64,000 nucleotides of DNA, taken from NCBI RefSeq assembly GCF_902705875.1, contig NZ_CACSIK010000001.1:2661166-2725165 (forward strand), in the 5' to 3' direction. A model generated the notes under the pieces. It did not search any database and was not told the DNA's origin. It worked only from the letters and a program-made list of their open reading frames with translations. The number at the start of each line of letters is the position of its first letter. The first letter of the stretch is position 1. Source of the DNA: Zhongshania aliphaticivorans (GTDB taxonomy: Bacteria > Pseudomonadota > Gammaproteobacteria > Pseudomonadales > Spongiibacteraceae). A program made the position numbers and the translations under genes. This document shows, piece after piece, positions 35,884 to 45,150 of this stretch.

Positions 35884-36135
35884 ATGGAAAGCATAAGCTA
35901 TACCTCCGCCCGAAGCAACCTTGCCAAAACTATGAAGCAGGTATGTAACGACCATGCGCCGATCGCGATTACCCGCAAGGGCGAAGGTGCCGTGGTAATG
36001 ATTTCGATGGCCGACTATCAGGCATTGGAAGAAACCGCCTATTTGTTGCGAAGCCCTAAAAATACACGTCGTTTGATTGAATCAATTGCTGAACTTGAGG
36101 ATGGACAAGGCCAAGCCAAGGAATTGATTGAGTGA
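35884..36135 (+). CDS. yefM: YefM-type antitoxin (Phd/YefM family)
   Basis: An 83-residue antitoxin. It has the family start SISYTSARSNLAKTMKQVCND, a middle ITRKGEGAVVMISMADYQAL that forms the DNA-binding and dimer core, and an acidic C-terminal tail (AELEDGQGQAKELIE) that would wrap the toxin. It should neutralise the downstream YoeB and repress its own promoter at the TGTACA repeats. AGGA lies 7 bases upstream. The stop overlaps the toxin start by 4 bases, which keeps production coupled. Confidence 0.92.
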   Translation: MESISYTSARSNLAKTMKQVCNDHAPIAITRKGEGAVVMISMADYQALEETAYLLRSPKNTRRLIESIAELEDGQGQAKELIE

Positions 36136-36386
36136 AGCTCATTTTTGCTGAGAAGGCATGGGAAGATTATCTATATTGGCAAAAGACCGATAAGCAGATG
36201 CTAAAACGGATTAACGCGCTTGTTAAGGAAATTCAGCGAGAGCCATTCGAAGGAATTGGAAAACCTGAACCTTTGAAGCATGCTCTTTCCGGATATTGGT
36301 CTCGGCGCATTAATGACGAACACCGCATTATTTATAAAATACATCAAGATTCCATTCTTATTGCCCAATTACGATACCACTACTGA
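36132..36386 (+). CDS. yoeB: YoeB-type mRNA interferase toxin
   Basis: An 84-residue RelE-fold ribosome-dependent endoribonuclease. It starts at GTG 36132 inside the antitoxin stop. The residues important in Escherichia coli YoeB are all present at the same positions: Glu46 (KPEPLK), Arg65 (DEHRIIY), and the terminal His83 and Tyr84 (RYHY). The length equals that of E. coli YoeB. It cuts mRNA in the ribosome A site when the antitoxin is degraded. The toxin therefore looks functional. Confidence 0.93.
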   Translation: MKLIFAEKAWEDYLYWQKTDKQMLKRINALVKEIQREPFEGIGKPEPLKHALSGYWSRRINDEHRIIYKIHQDSILIAQLRYHY

Positions 36387-36629
36387 GCGAAGATAATAAC
36401 GCCAAGTTTTAGACGCAGACGCGGGCTTATAATCGCGAAGCGGTCCCGGTTATGCGCCCAAGCAACCGCAGCGAGTGCAAACAGCACATCCTTAGCTTTT
36501 ATTAATACGACCTCTATTGTTTAGAATTTTGATTAAGTCTCTAAACGTGTTTGCTGTCGACGAGCAAAAAAAAGAGCCCCTATTAAGAAGCGCTTATTGG
36601 CTTACTACTCATTGCTTACTCAGCGTATT

Positions 36630-37022
36630 TCATTTATTGGCGAGCGCTGCGCCCATTTGCTGGTGAATGATTTGGATAGCCTTTAGGGGCCGCACCATCA
36701 CTTTAAAGTCAATAATTTTGCCGTCGTCATCCCAGTGAATCATGTCGACGCCGTTAATCTTTATACCCTCAATTTCATTGGTGAACTCCAATACTGCATC
36801 ACGTTCACCAATGACCTCACGCACATAGGTGAAGTTCTCGTCACCGAGTACCTTGCCTGCGGCATCGAGATACATGCAAACCAGGTCTTTGCCCTTGAGG
36901 GGCGTGTGCACAACGGGCGACCAAAACACCGCGTCATCGTGAATAAGATCACGCATACGCTGCGAGTCGCCGCTTTTTACAACGTCATGCCATGTGTCAA
37001 TAAAGCTGGGAGTTGAACTCAT
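36630..37022 (-). CDS. SnoaL/NTF2-like protein
   Basis: A 130-residue alpha+beta barrel protein. Its helical start SFIDTWHDVVKSGDSQRMRD is followed by DLIHDDAVFWSPVVHTPLKG and a later IHWDDDGKIIDFKVMVRP strand-turn typical of SnoaL-like and nuclear transport factor 2-like folds. These proteins often bind or isomerise small hydrophobic ligands, but many have no known activity. It is 18 bases downstream of the nitronate monooxygenase and is probably co-transcribed with it. Confidence 0.8.
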   Translation of the reverse strand: MSSTPSFIDTWHDVVKSGDSQRMRDLIHDDAVFWSPVVHTPLKGKDLVCMYLDAAGKVLGDENFTYVREVIGERDAVLEFTNEIEGIKINGVDMIHWDDDGKIIDFKVMVRPLKAIQIIHQQMGAALANK

Positions 37023-37040
37023 CGCAGTATTCTCTTATTG

Positions 37041-38012
37041 TTAGGCGATTTTAGACTGCAAGGATTGTTTGGCTTGTTCAAACTCAGCTGACAATCTTGC
37101 CACCAAGTCTGCGGCCTTAACCACCTTCTTCACAGGACCTATACCCTGTCCTGCACCCCAGATATTTTTCCAGGCTTTTACATCGTCGCCGGTATTACTG
37201 AGCTTCGCTAATTGGGAAGGGTCACCGTTCTCTAAGGTCGCAGGATCAACGCCAGCAGCAACAATAGATGGCAGCAAGTAATTGCCATGGACACCCGAAA
37301 ACGCACTGGTATAGAAAATATCATCCGCGCCAGACTCAGTAATCATCTGCTTATACTCGTCAACCGCGTTCGCCTCTTCGGTCGCGATAAAAGCCGAGCC
37401 CATATAGGCGAGGTCTGCACCCATGGCCAAGGCGCCCAGAATCGCAGGGCCTGTCGACATAGAGCCGCTTAACAGCAGTGGGCCATCAAACCATTCACGA
37501 ATCTCTTGTACCAGGGCAAACGGCGAAATCGTACCGGCATGGCCACCCGCACCAGCGGCAACGGCAATAATGCCATCGGCGCCTTTTTGCACGGCCTTTT
37601 TAGCAAATTTATTGTTGATCACATCATGAAAGGTAATACCGCCGTAGCTGTGTACAGCCTCGTTGACGTCTTCCCTTGCACCCAAGGAGGTAATAATAAT
37701 CGGCACCTTATATTTCACACACAGGGCCAAATCTTCCTCAACACGAGGATTGGTTCTATGAACAATTAAATTAACGGCAAAGGGCGCTGCTGGGGCCTCG
37801 GGATGCTCGGCATCATAGGCCGCTAATTCAGCAACAATGTATTGCAGCCACTCTTCAAATGCCTCGGTGGTGCGCGCATTCAGCGAAGGAAAAGAGCCAA
37901 CAATACCCGCCTTACACTGGGCAACGACCAGTTCCTTAGTAGATACAATAAACATCGGTGACGCCACCATGGGTAGGCGTAATTTCTGGGCGAGCAATTC
38001 TGGTAATGCCAT
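37041..38012 (-). CDS. Nitronate monooxygenase / FMN-dependent enoyl reductase-like protein
   Basis: A 323-residue TIM-barrel flavoprotein of the NPD/2-nitropropane dioxygenase family. Typical parts are LRLPMVASPMFIVSTKELV near the start, the phosphate and FMN region VAAGAGGHAGTISPFAL (about 160-176), LLSGSMSTGPAILGALAMGAD (about 188-208) and the C-terminal IWGAGQGIGPV. The GAGGHAG motif marks the nitronate monooxygenase class. Related proteins act on nitroalkanes, propionate-3-nitronate or quinones. GGAG precedes the ATG. A weak operator-like site lies about 100 bases upstream, and the SnoaL-like gene follows. Confidence 0.86.
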   Translation of the reverse strand: MALPELLAQKLRLPMVASPMFIVSTKELVVAQCKAGIVGSFPSLNARTTEAFEEWLQYIVAELAAYDAEHPEAPAAPFAVNLIVHRTNPRVEEDLALCVKYKVPIIITSLGAREDVNEAVHSYGGITFHDVINNKFAKKAVQKGADGIIAVAAGAGGHAGTISPFALVQEIREWFDGPLLLSGSMSTGPAILGALAMGADLAYMGSAFIATEEANAVDEYKQMITESGADDIFYTSAFSGVHGNYLLPSIVAAGVDPATLENGDPSQLAKLSNTGDDVKAWKNIWGAGQGIGPVKKVVKAADLVARLSAEFEQAKQSLQSKIA

Positions 38013-38114
38013 TATTCTAATCTCCGCTTTAATTATGTTTTACATCTTATTAATCGAAATAATTTTCTTTGAGCGCCTAGGATTAATGTAGGCTAGTCCT
38101 CAAGCAGGTTCTTA

Positions 38115-38125
38115 CGGTATTACAA
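38115..38125. promoter_or_regulatory. Weak operator-like site upstream of nitronate monooxygenase
   Basis: CGGTATTACAA matches TTGTAWTACAA at 9 of 11 positions with one half-site intact. It is located about 100 bases upstream of the monooxygenase gene. It is the least certain of the series. Confidence 0.35.
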
Positions 38126-38202
38126 CACTGTTTACAAATTCTCATCAAGAATACCGAGCAGCTCTCTAAACAACCCAGCAACTCGCTCGAAAACCGCTGC
38201 AA

Positions 38203-38625
38203 TCAAAGAGTAAAAGCCACTCCCTTGCTTTGACAATCCATTAACAGCTGCCCCTCAAGACCAGCGTTACGATGTGGCAACGCCTTTTGATAGTTCGGAT
38301 CACGCATCATATCTAACAACACTTGCGCACTCGGGTACTCAATAATCGCCACTTCATCCCACAGCTCGCTACCCTCGCCAATCACTAGCCCCTGTGGCTC
38401 ACCGGCAAAAATCACCCTAACCCCTTTGGGTTCCATCAGTTTGCGGAAGGCCTTTGCATACAGCAGGTAGGCCTCTTTGCCACTCAGCTCGCTCGCGCGA
38501 CCATCCTCGTACTCGGCACGCTCTCTAAATTTAAGTAAGTTGAGCATGGCAACCGCTTCGCCATTGGCGCGGTCGCGCAGAGCCCGAACTTGCTCTTTGC
38601 TTGGATGAGGTTGATTCAAAATCAT
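38203..38625 (-). CDS. DUF1330 family protein
   Basis: A 140-residue small ferredoxin-like fold protein. The segments AVAMLNLLKFRERAEYED, EAYLLYAKAFRKLMEPKG and VAIIEYPSAQVLLDMMRDP fit the DUF1330 family, as does the closing pattern NYQKALPHRNAGL. The family has no settled function; some members resemble dimeric alpha-beta barrel enzymes. GAAGG precedes the ATG. It lies 124 bases after the malic enzyme on the same strand. Confidence 0.75.
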   Translation of the reverse strand: MILNQPHPSKEQVRALRDRANGEAVAMLNLLKFRERAEYEDGRASELSGKEAYLLYAKAFRKLMEPKGVRVIFAGEPQGLVIGEGSELWDEVAIIEYPSAQVLLDMMRDPNYQKALPHRNAGLEGQLLMDCQSKGVAFTL

Positions 38626-38749
38626 TGCTGGCCTTCAATATTTATTTGGGCTTGGATATGAGTTTGACAGAATGCCTGTACACCTAGGCTCATGTCTAGC
38701 GCTATGAAACCCTAAACCCAGACACGGACCTAACTCCAATAAAAGCCAC

Positions 38750-40144
38750 TCAGCGACCCTCAACACAGGCTTGATTAACCGCCTCAGCCACATTTCTGGC
38801 AACATTTTTATCAAATACACTGGGGATAATATAGTCTGCTGATACCTCTTCGTCCGGTATCGTCTCTGCAATAGCGCGAGCTGCCGCCATTTTAATCGCC
38901 TCGGTGATATTCTTTGCACGCGCATCCAACACACCCCGGAACAGGCCTGGAAAGCACAGCACATTGTTGAGCTGGTTGGGGTAATCGCTGCGACCGGTGG
39001 CCATGACCGCAACGTGTGGCCAAGCCAGTTCCGGCATGATTTCCGGCGTGGGGTTACTCATGGCAAAGACGATGGGGTCTGCCGCCATGGTTTTTAGATG
39101 CTCCACCGTCAGTATATTCGGCCCAGACAATCCTACAAACAAATCAGCACCAGCAATGGCCTCGGTCATGCCGCCTGTAATGTCCTCGGGGTTAGATATG
39201 TCGCAATAAGCCTGCTTTGAGGAGTTCAGGTCAGTTCGCCCTTTATGCAATATCCCCGTTCTATCCAAGCCAATAATATTATTAATACCTAAATCCCGCA
39301 TCATTCGGGTACAGGCAGTGCCGGCGGCGCCAACCCCTGCTACAACGGCCTTTATATCTGACGGCGACTTGTCGACCACTTTTAAAGCATTGATCAAGCC
39401 CGCAATCATCACGACTGCGGTACCGTGCTGATCATCGTGAAAGACCGGAATATCGAGCTCGTTTATCAAGCGCTGCTCAATCTCAAAACAGCGTGGCGCT
39501 GAAATATCCTCCAGGTTAATTCCGCCAAAACCCGGGGCAATCGCTTTTACAACTTTAATAATTTCCTCGGTATCTTTGGTATCCAAGCAAATAGGAAAGC
39601 CATCCACCCCGCCAAACTCTTTGAACAACATAGCTTTGCCCTCCATCACCGGCATTGCCGCTTCGGGACCGATATCACCCATACCCAGTACGGCGGTGCC
39701 ATCACTAACAATGGCCACGGTGTTCTTTTTAATCGTTAAGTTATATGCCTTGCTCACATCGTCGTGAATGGCTTGGCATACTCTTGCCACACCCGGCGTG
39801 TATGCCATCGACAAGTCGTCGCGGGTTTTAAGCGGCGACTTGCTGGTGACTTCGATTTTCCCTCCCAAATGCATCACAAATACGCGGTCAGAAACATGTT
39901 CTACCGTCACGCCGTTGAGGGCTGTCAATTTTTCTGCAACCTCTGCCGCCTGCTCGGTGCCGCTAGTTTCTACAGTGACATCACGCACCACAAAGTCGCC
40001 TTCGTAGCGCACAATATCGATAGCACCTATATTGCCCCCAACCCGACCTATCTCCGCTACCACGCTGGCAAGAATACCCGGCAGATTTTGAAGGCGTAAA
40101 CGTAGAATAATAGAATTGCTGGCGTTGGTAGGTATTTCGTTCAT
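38750..40144 (-). CDS. NAD-type malic enzyme with N-terminal ACT domain
   Basis: A 464-residue malic enzyme that oxidatively decarboxylates malate to pyruvate. The first 80 residues form an ACT domain (LRLQNLPGILASVVAEIGRVG), followed by the malic enzyme N-domain with KNTVAIVSDGTAVLGMGDIG and PVMEGKAMLFKEFGGVDG, and the Rossmann domain with VVAGVGAAGTACTRMM. The conserved FAMSNPTPE is also present. The ATG at 40144 is preferred because AGGAG lies 8 bases before it, whereas the upstream ATG at 40168 has no signal. It would feed pyruvate and reducing power during growth on acetyl-CoA-yielding substrates. A perfect operator palindrome lies 165 bases upstream. Confidence 0.92.
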   Translation of the reverse strand: MNEIPTNASNSIILRLRLQNLPGILASVVAEIGRVGGNIGAIDIVRYEGDFVVRDVTVETSGTEQAAEVAEKLTALNGVTVEHVSDRVFVMHLGGKIEVTSKSPLKTRDDLSMAYTPGVARVCQAIHDDVSKAYNLTIKKNTVAIVSDGTAVLGMGDIGPEAAMPVMEGKAMLFKEFGGVDGFPICLDTKDTEEIIKVVKAIAPGFGGINLEDISAPRCFEIEQRLINELDIPVFHDDQHGTAVVMIAGLINALKVVDKSPSDIKAVVAGVGAAGTACTRMMRDLGINNIIGLDRTGILHKGRTDLNSSKQAYCDISNPEDITGGMTEAIAGADLFVGLSGPNILTVEHLKTMAADPIVFAMSNPTPEIMPELAWPHVAVMATGRSDYPNQLNNVLCFPGLFRGVLDARAKNITEAIKMAAARAIAETIPDEEVSADYIIPSVFDKNVARNVAEAVNQACVEGR

Positions 40145-40308
40145 ATAGCGCGCTCCTGCTGTTCTCATGTGCGAATTATTTGTAAATCTTATTCATTAAG
40201 ACCATTGTGACTGCTAAAAATAGTTATTTGCTAACGACAAAGACCCTGTGACCAAAAGGAAAACCTCTTAGGCTAATACCGAAATGACCAATGTCGAAAC
40301 TTTGATAT

Positions 40309-40321
40309 ATTGTATTACAAT
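40309..40321. promoter_or_regulatory. Perfect ATTGTAWTACAAT operator-like site
   Basis: ATTGTATTACAAT lies in the divergent region between the malic enzyme (start 40144) and the first pirin gene (start 40485), at similar distance from both. It is a perfect 13-bp copy of the recurring element. Confidence 0.68.
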
Positions 40322-40484
40322 ACTGCAAATTATATAGTAGCCACAAGCCGATAGCATCTAATATCAAGGTTGCGACCATTCCAGTAATTTCAGCGCAAAA
40401 CAATCGCTTATGAATTAGCGGCAAGCTGGTCTTTACACGCGCTCCAAGCTCCCTAGCCTTTATCAATTAATACAGGTTCAGTTA

Positions 40485-41546
40485 ATGACCGTGATTTACA
40501 ACCTACAAAAGCTACAACCCTTGTGGCAAACAGTAGACCCGTTTTTACTTTGTGCTCACCATGTTGACCACTACCCCACAGGCAACGAGCAATTGGGACC
40601 AAATGCGTCCCTATCAGGGCATCAGCTAGGGCAAGATTTCATACCGCTCAAGGACAACTGGCGAATGTACCACGGCCATACGGTGCCGGGGTTTCCCGCC
40701 CATCCCCACCGAGGTTTTGAAACAGTCACCATTAGCCGCAAAGGCAGCATCGATCATTTCGACTCCATGGGGGCAACCGGGCGCTACGGCGATGGCGATG
40801 TGCAATGGCTTACCGCGGGCAATGGCATCCAGCATTCAGAGATGTTTCCGCTGCTAAATCCAAACAATGAAAATCCGCTAGAGCTCTTCCAAATCTGGTT
40901 AAACCTGCCCGCCAAAGACAAGCTCTGCGCACCGATGTTCACAATGTTTTGGCATGAATCCCTGCCAATTTTTCGCCATCGAGATAGCCATCAACGAGAA
41001 ACACAGGTGGACATTATCGCTGGCACACTAGCGAACACCACACCGCTTTCGCCCCCACCAAACTCCTGGGCCGCAGAAGATCACAACCATGTCGCCATCT
41101 GGCATATTCATATGGATGCAGAAGCAGAATGGCAAATGCCGCCCTGCCCGCAGGGTGTTAATCGACGGGTTTACTATTACCAAGGACAATCTCTAACAGC
41201 CGGCCAGAGTCGCGTAACGCAAGGCCATTGTTTTGATGTTGAGCCTCAGCAAAACCTGTCGATTGTCAACCACGCTGAACCCAGCCACATGCTAGTATTG
41301 CAGGGCCGCAGCATTAACGAAGCCATTGCTCAGCAAGGTCCGTTTGTAATGAACAAACAATCTGAATTGATGGAAGCGTTTAACGATTATCAAAAAACAC
41401 AATTTGGCGGCTGGCCTTGGCCGCAAGCCGATACCACACATCCGCGTCATCAAGCGCGCTTTATCAGTGTTGGCGGCAAACAAGATTTTCCGCCTTCTGA
41501 CGATGGCGATACTCCCTGCAGCCCAAGTAAACCTAATGCAACTTAG
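40485..41546 (+). CDS. Pirin family bicupin protein
   Basis: A 353-residue pirin-like protein with two cupin domains. The N-terminal metal site lies in FPAHPHRGFETVTI and IQHSEMFP, which supply the expected histidines, with VQWLTAGNGIQHSE as the conserved strand. The C-terminal cupin is less conserved. Bacterial pirins bind iron or other metals; some have quercetinase activity and others regulate pyruvate metabolism. Only 9 bases separate it from a second pirin gene, so the two form an operon. Confidence 0.86.
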   Translation: MTVIYNLQKLQPLWQTVDPFLLCAHHVDHYPTGNEQLGPNASLSGHQLGQDFIPLKDNWRMYHGHTVPGFPAHPHRGFETVTISRKGSIDHFDSMGATGRYGDGDVQWLTAGNGIQHSEMFPLLNPNNENPLELFQIWLNLPAKDKLCAPMFTMFWHESLPIFRHRDSHQRETQVDIIAGTLANTTPLSPPPNSWAAEDHNHVAIWHIHMDAEAEWQMPPCPQGVNRRVYYYQGQSLTAGQSRVTQGHCFDVEPQQNLSIVNHAEPSHMLVLQGRSINEAIAQQGPFVMNKQSELMEAFNDYQKTQFGGWPWPQADTTHPRHQARFISVGGKQDFPPSDDGDTPCSPSKPNAT

Positions 41547-41555
41547 GACAATAGC

Positions 41556-42389
41556 GTGAAAATATTGCAAGCCCAGCACACTCTAGAAGGCGGCGGTATC
41601 AGTATCGCAAGGCCCATTCCCATGCCGTCCTGCGAAGCCGTCGGCCCCTTTATTCTGCTCGACCATATTGGGCCTCTTATTGCGCCTCCCGGCCAGTCAG
41701 CCGGCTTCCCTCCCCATCCCCATTCAGGTATTGAAACACTGTCGTATTTTCTCGACGGCGAAGGTTTTCACCAAGACAGCCTCGGCAATAAAGCCACCAC
41801 AGGTGCGGGCGAAGTACAGTGGATGCGCTCAGGCCGTGGCATAGTGCACAGCGAGGGGCCGGGCAAATCGCTGATTGAACACGGCGGCCGTGTTCATGCG
41901 ATACAGCTGTGGCTCAATATGCCCGGCGATAGCAAATTTTCTGATCCATGCTATAAGAGCTTTCGTCAAAGTGATATACCAAAATATAGCAAGGTAAAAG
42001 GCTTGGAGATTCGTATCATCGCGGGGCAATACGACGACCTCACCGGGCCCTTAACAACCTTCTCCGAACCCCTACTGTTGCACTTACTCATAAAGAGCAA
42101 TACACCGCTCTCCCTAGAACTACCACACACCGAAGAGTTAGGCGTCTTTACTTTAGAGGGAGCCTGTACCCTCAATGACAATCTCGTCGCCGCAAACCAA
42201 TTGGCCTTGCTAGGTGAAAATAAAAAAATACTCAATATTGCCTGCCAAACTGATACTCAATTACTAATACTCGGTGGTCCTAAAATTAAAGAAGAACTCG
42301 TTCGCTACGGGCCCTTCGTGGCAAACAGTGATGGAGATATGCGCAACACCGTTGAGCGCTATTCAAAAGGGCAGTTTGGGAATTTATAA
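41556..42389 (+). CDS. Pirin family protein
   Basis: A 277-residue pirin with GTG start at 41556 preceded by TTAGGA. The metal-binding cupin motif is FPPHPHSGIETLSYFLDGEG, with the later VQWMRSGRGIVHSEGPG. It is closer to the classical pirin length than its upstream neighbour. The pairing of two pirins suggests either a heteromeric complex or successive use of one substrate class (inference). Some pirins bind pyruvate dehydrogenase E1, which would fit the nearby malic enzyme. Confidence 0.86.
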   Translation: MKILQAQHTLEGGGISIARPIPMPSCEAVGPFILLDHIGPLIAPPGQSAGFPPHPHSGIETLSYFLDGEGFHQDSLGNKATTGAGEVQWMRSGRGIVHSEGPGKSLIEHGGRVHAIQLWLNMPGDSKFSDPCYKSFRQSDIPKYSKVKGLEIRIIAGQYDDLTGPLTTFSEPLLLHLLIKSNTPLSLELPHTEELGVFTLEGACTLNDNLVAANQLALLGENKKILNIACQTDTQLLILGGPKIKEELVRYGPFVANSDGDMRNTVERYSKGQFGNL

Positions 42390-42739
42390 GACAGAATCAT
42401 CAAGCGACTTTAGCGACAAAATCAAAGGAGAAATGCATTGGGGCATTTAAGTTTTCTACAGAACAACTAATGAAAACCTATAATAAATAATCACTTAATC
42501 GCCACCTCTGGCTGATCAATCCACACGAATACTCACTAACTTCCATAAGAAGTAGCCGTGGTTAAAATGCTGTGCATATTGCCCATCACCGTCATATAAC
42601 CGCCTTCTAAAATTTAGCCCTGGCCACGATCGAAGCAAACACTAAATTGTGGAAAACACCTACTTGTATTGTAATACAATATAGCTATACTAAATCTTAG
42701 TAATACAACAATACAATAATCATAAAAGGCTAGCTTAAT
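42390..42739. other. Intergenic region before the second TonB receptor
   Basis: About 350 bases. At 42425-42430 AAGGAG stands before an ATG that opens only four further codons (MHWGI), possibly a leader or a relic. The last 80 bases carry two tandem operator-like sites. No other structure was seen. Confidence 0.4.
42668..42708. promoter_or_regulatory. Tandem operator-like sites upstream of TonB receptor
   Basis: A perfect ATTGTAATACAAT at 42668-42680 is followed by TAGTAATACAA at 42698-42708 (10 of 11 matches). Their centres are 29 bases apart, close to three helical turns, so both would face the same side of the DNA. The receptor starts 31 bases after the second copy. Confidence 0.68.
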
Positions 42740-44980
42740 ATGGACTCACGTAAACGTTCCCTGTTTTCAAGTGCGCTACTCACTACGGCAGGAGTGGCAA
42801 CAATTTTCAGCTCGCAAATCCATGCCAAAGAACTCGAAGAAGTTCTGGTTACCGCTCAAAAACGAACAGAAAGCGTTCAAGACATTCCTCTAACCGTGGC
42901 AGTTGTAGACGGTGAAACCCTGCAAGAATTTTCAATTAACAACGCCACTGATTTAGCGAATAACGTGCCTGGGTTGACCTTATCCCCAGCACCACAAGGG
43001 CTGTCGGCACCCAATATACGGGGACTTGGCACAGGCGTGGGCGCCGAGAACATAGAACAATCTGTCGGCCTATTTATTGATGGCGTATGGACGGGTAAAG
43101 TCCGAAATCTACAAACCGCACTCCACGATGTCGAGCGTGTCGAGGTAATCAAAGGGACTCAAACGTCTCAACTAGGCAAAAACACCAGCCTGGGTGCCAT
43201 CATGCTGCACTCAAAACGTCCCGAAAATGAGAATGGCGGTTTCGTTCAAGGCGAATACGACTTTGAACTAGAAACCAATACCCTCTCTGGCGTGGGCAAC
43301 TGGGGAACCGAGTTCGGCAATTATCGTGTGTCCTATAAGCGTGTTGGCGAGGGCGAAGGTTATGTTGAAAACACCCGCTTAGGCGGAACCGAGCCTAAAC
43401 TAGAACAGCAATCTTTGCGCTTAAGCGGGCTTTGGGACCCAAGCGACCGTCTCAGCATTTTTCTAACCTATACCTACGACGATAGAGATTCACCTGGTTA
43501 TGCCTTCCAAGTCAGCGCAGATCCTTTCGGTTGGTATAGCGCCATAACCGGCGATAACGATGTAAGCCTAGATGACCAACGCAAGTCGTCGAATACCTAC
43601 GGCAACAACGGCAGGGACTTTGATGAACAGAGCGGACACTGGGCAGTGGCGGAAGTTAGCTACTCTGTCAGCGACCTCACAACCCTTGTGTCAGTAACTG
43701 GCTACAATGAGTACGAAAACGAACGATACTACGATGCCGATTTCTCGAATGCCGATTGGCTAGAGGAATATAAAGACTCGGATTTTGAGCAGTTCAGCCA
43801 AGAGTTCCGCATTAACAGCTCGGCTTTTGACGGTAAGGTGAACTACCTAGCTGGTCTTTATTATGTGCAACATAATTTCAAAAGCTTTGAGGAAACTCAT
43901 TTCGCTCAAAACTTAGACTATTTCCCACTTGGTAATGGTGCTTTTGCTTCTACCGGCCCAGCACGTGGTTACAGTAACTACGAGCAAGATGTTGACTCTT
44001 GGTCCTTCTTCACCAATACCGCTATTGAGCTCAGCGAACGCTGGTTATTAACCGTGGGCTTACGCTACTCCGATGAATCACAGAACCTAGTATGGGAAAG
44101 AGTCTATACTCAAGACGACAGTGCTATATTCGTTGGCAACCCAAATACCGACCCTGCCGCGTTCCAAACACCTTCCACATTTATCAGCACTGTTCTTAGC
44201 CCCCCGTTTGCCGAAACAGAGCTAGAACAAAGCAAAGATAATATCGACGGCTCCATAAACCTCCAATATCAATTTGGAGAGACAGGTAATGTCTACGCAT
44301 CATGGGCAACAGGCAGTAAAAGTGGCGGTTTCACTACATCGGCCTCTTCACCCGCTGACGCCGAGTTTGATACCGAAAAAGCCGAGACCGCTGAAGTGGG
44401 CTTTAAGACAGAGCTACTCAATGGCAGCATGCGCATGAACGCCGCGCTGTTCCGTACTGAAATTGAGGACTTTCAATCGGTTACTTTTGTTGGCACTGGC
44501 TTTTTGACGTCAACCATACCCGTTGAAAGCAAAGGTGTAGAGTTCGAAAGTATGTGGGCAGCCACAGAAAAATTGACTATCTCTGGTTCAGCCACCTACG
44601 CCGATGCAAAAAACACCGATACAAACACCACACCGGCAGGTGCTCCGAGATGGACTGCAGCGGTAAGCTTGTCTCACGTTGAACCCATTAGCCAAAAATA
44701 CACATTACAATCTAATATATCGGCAAACTATCAGCACGAACGCTTTGTCCAGGGCGGCGAGACATTTGAGGCACCGTCAATCACCCTAGTCGACACTCGT
44801 GTCGCTCTGCTACCAACGAGTGAAAAATGGGAAGTCGCGCTGATGGTTAGAAACCTGTTCAATGAACAGGAAATGAACTTTGGTTTCGCCCTTCCCTTCT
44901 ACGGCGCGGTATACGGAACCGAAATTGCATCCGAAAACAGTCCAAGAACCGTATCGCTACAAGCGCGCTGGAACTTCTAA
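42740..44980 (+). CDS. TonB-dependent outer membrane receptor
   Basis: A 746-residue outer membrane transporter with a signal peptide ending near IHAKE (about residue 29), TonB box ELEEVLVTAQKR, plug domain (about 45-160, with VERVEVIKGTQTSQLGKNTS) and a beta-barrel closing with LQARWNF. AAAAGG precedes the ATG. It has the same TonB-box type as the first receptor but clearly different plug and barrel sequence. Its promoter carries two copies of the palindrome found before several lipid and acyl-CoA genes, so its ligand is likely the hydrophobic substrate of that regulon (inference). Confidence 0.93.
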   Translation: MDSRKRSLFSSALLTTAGVATIFSSQIHAKELEEVLVTAQKRTESVQDIPLTVAVVDGETLQEFSINNATDLANNVPGLTLSPAPQGLSAPNIRGLGTGVGAENIEQSVGLFIDGVWTGKVRNLQTALHDVERVEVIKGTQTSQLGKNTSLGAIMLHSKRPENENGGFVQGEYDFELETNTLSGVGNWGTEFGNYRVSYKRVGEGEGYVENTRLGGTEPKLEQQSLRLSGLWDPSDRLSIFLTYTYDDRDSPGYAFQVSADPFGWYSAITGDNDVSLDDQRKSSNTYGNNGRDFDEQSGHWAVAEVSYSVSDLTTLVSVTGYNEYENERYYDADFSNADWLEEYKDSDFEQFSQEFRINSSAFDGKVNYLAGLYYVQHNFKSFEETHFAQNLDYFPLGNGAFASTGPARGYSNYEQDVDSWSFFTNTAIELSERWLLTVGLRYSDESQNLVWERVYTQDDSAIFVGNPNTDPAAFQTPSTFISTVLSPPFAETELEQSKDNIDGSINLQYQFGETGNVYASWATGSKSGGFTTSASSPADAEFDTEKAETAEVGFKTELLNGSMRMNAALFRTEIEDFQSVTFVGTGFLTSTIPVESKGVEFESMWAATEKLTISGSATYADAKNTDTNTTPAGAPRWTAAVSLSHVEPISQKYTLQSNISANYQHERFVQGGETFEAPSITLVDTRVALLPTSEKWEVALMVRNLFNEQEMNFGFALPFYGAVYGTEIASENSPRTVSLQARWNF

Positions 44981-44997
44981 AGAGCACAAAAAAACCT

Positions 44998-45026
44998 GCT
45001 GCCGGTGTCATAATCGGCAGCTTTTT
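44998..45026 (+). terminator. Intrinsic terminator after the TonB receptor
   Basis: GCTGCCG (44998-45004) and CGGCAGC (45015-45021) form a perfect 7-bp GC-rich stem followed at once by TTTTT. It lies 17 bases after the receptor stop codon. Confidence 0.82.
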
Positions 45027-45136
45027 CTGTAATACCCCATAAATTAGCCCAAAATCGCTAGCCATAGAATGACCAGCGAACTTACTTTTTCAAACACCCG
45101 AAATGCCCATAGTTCCCTGCCAAAAACCTTCACACC

Positions 45137-45150
45137 TTAAACTAGTTTAA
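45137..45150. promoter_or_regulatory. Palindrome TTAAACTAGTTTAA (copy 1)
   Basis: A perfect 14-bp palindrome, identical in core to copies at 51356 and 60429. It lies 271 bases upstream of the MDR dehydrogenase in a 440-base gap that otherwise holds only the receptor terminator. It probably marks an operator of a second regulon. Confidence 0.55.

Noticed and set aside
40224..40466. 80-codon minus-strand frame in the malic enzyme/pirin gap
   Set aside because: It runs across the perfect operator palindrome, has no ribosome binding site and no family resemblance.
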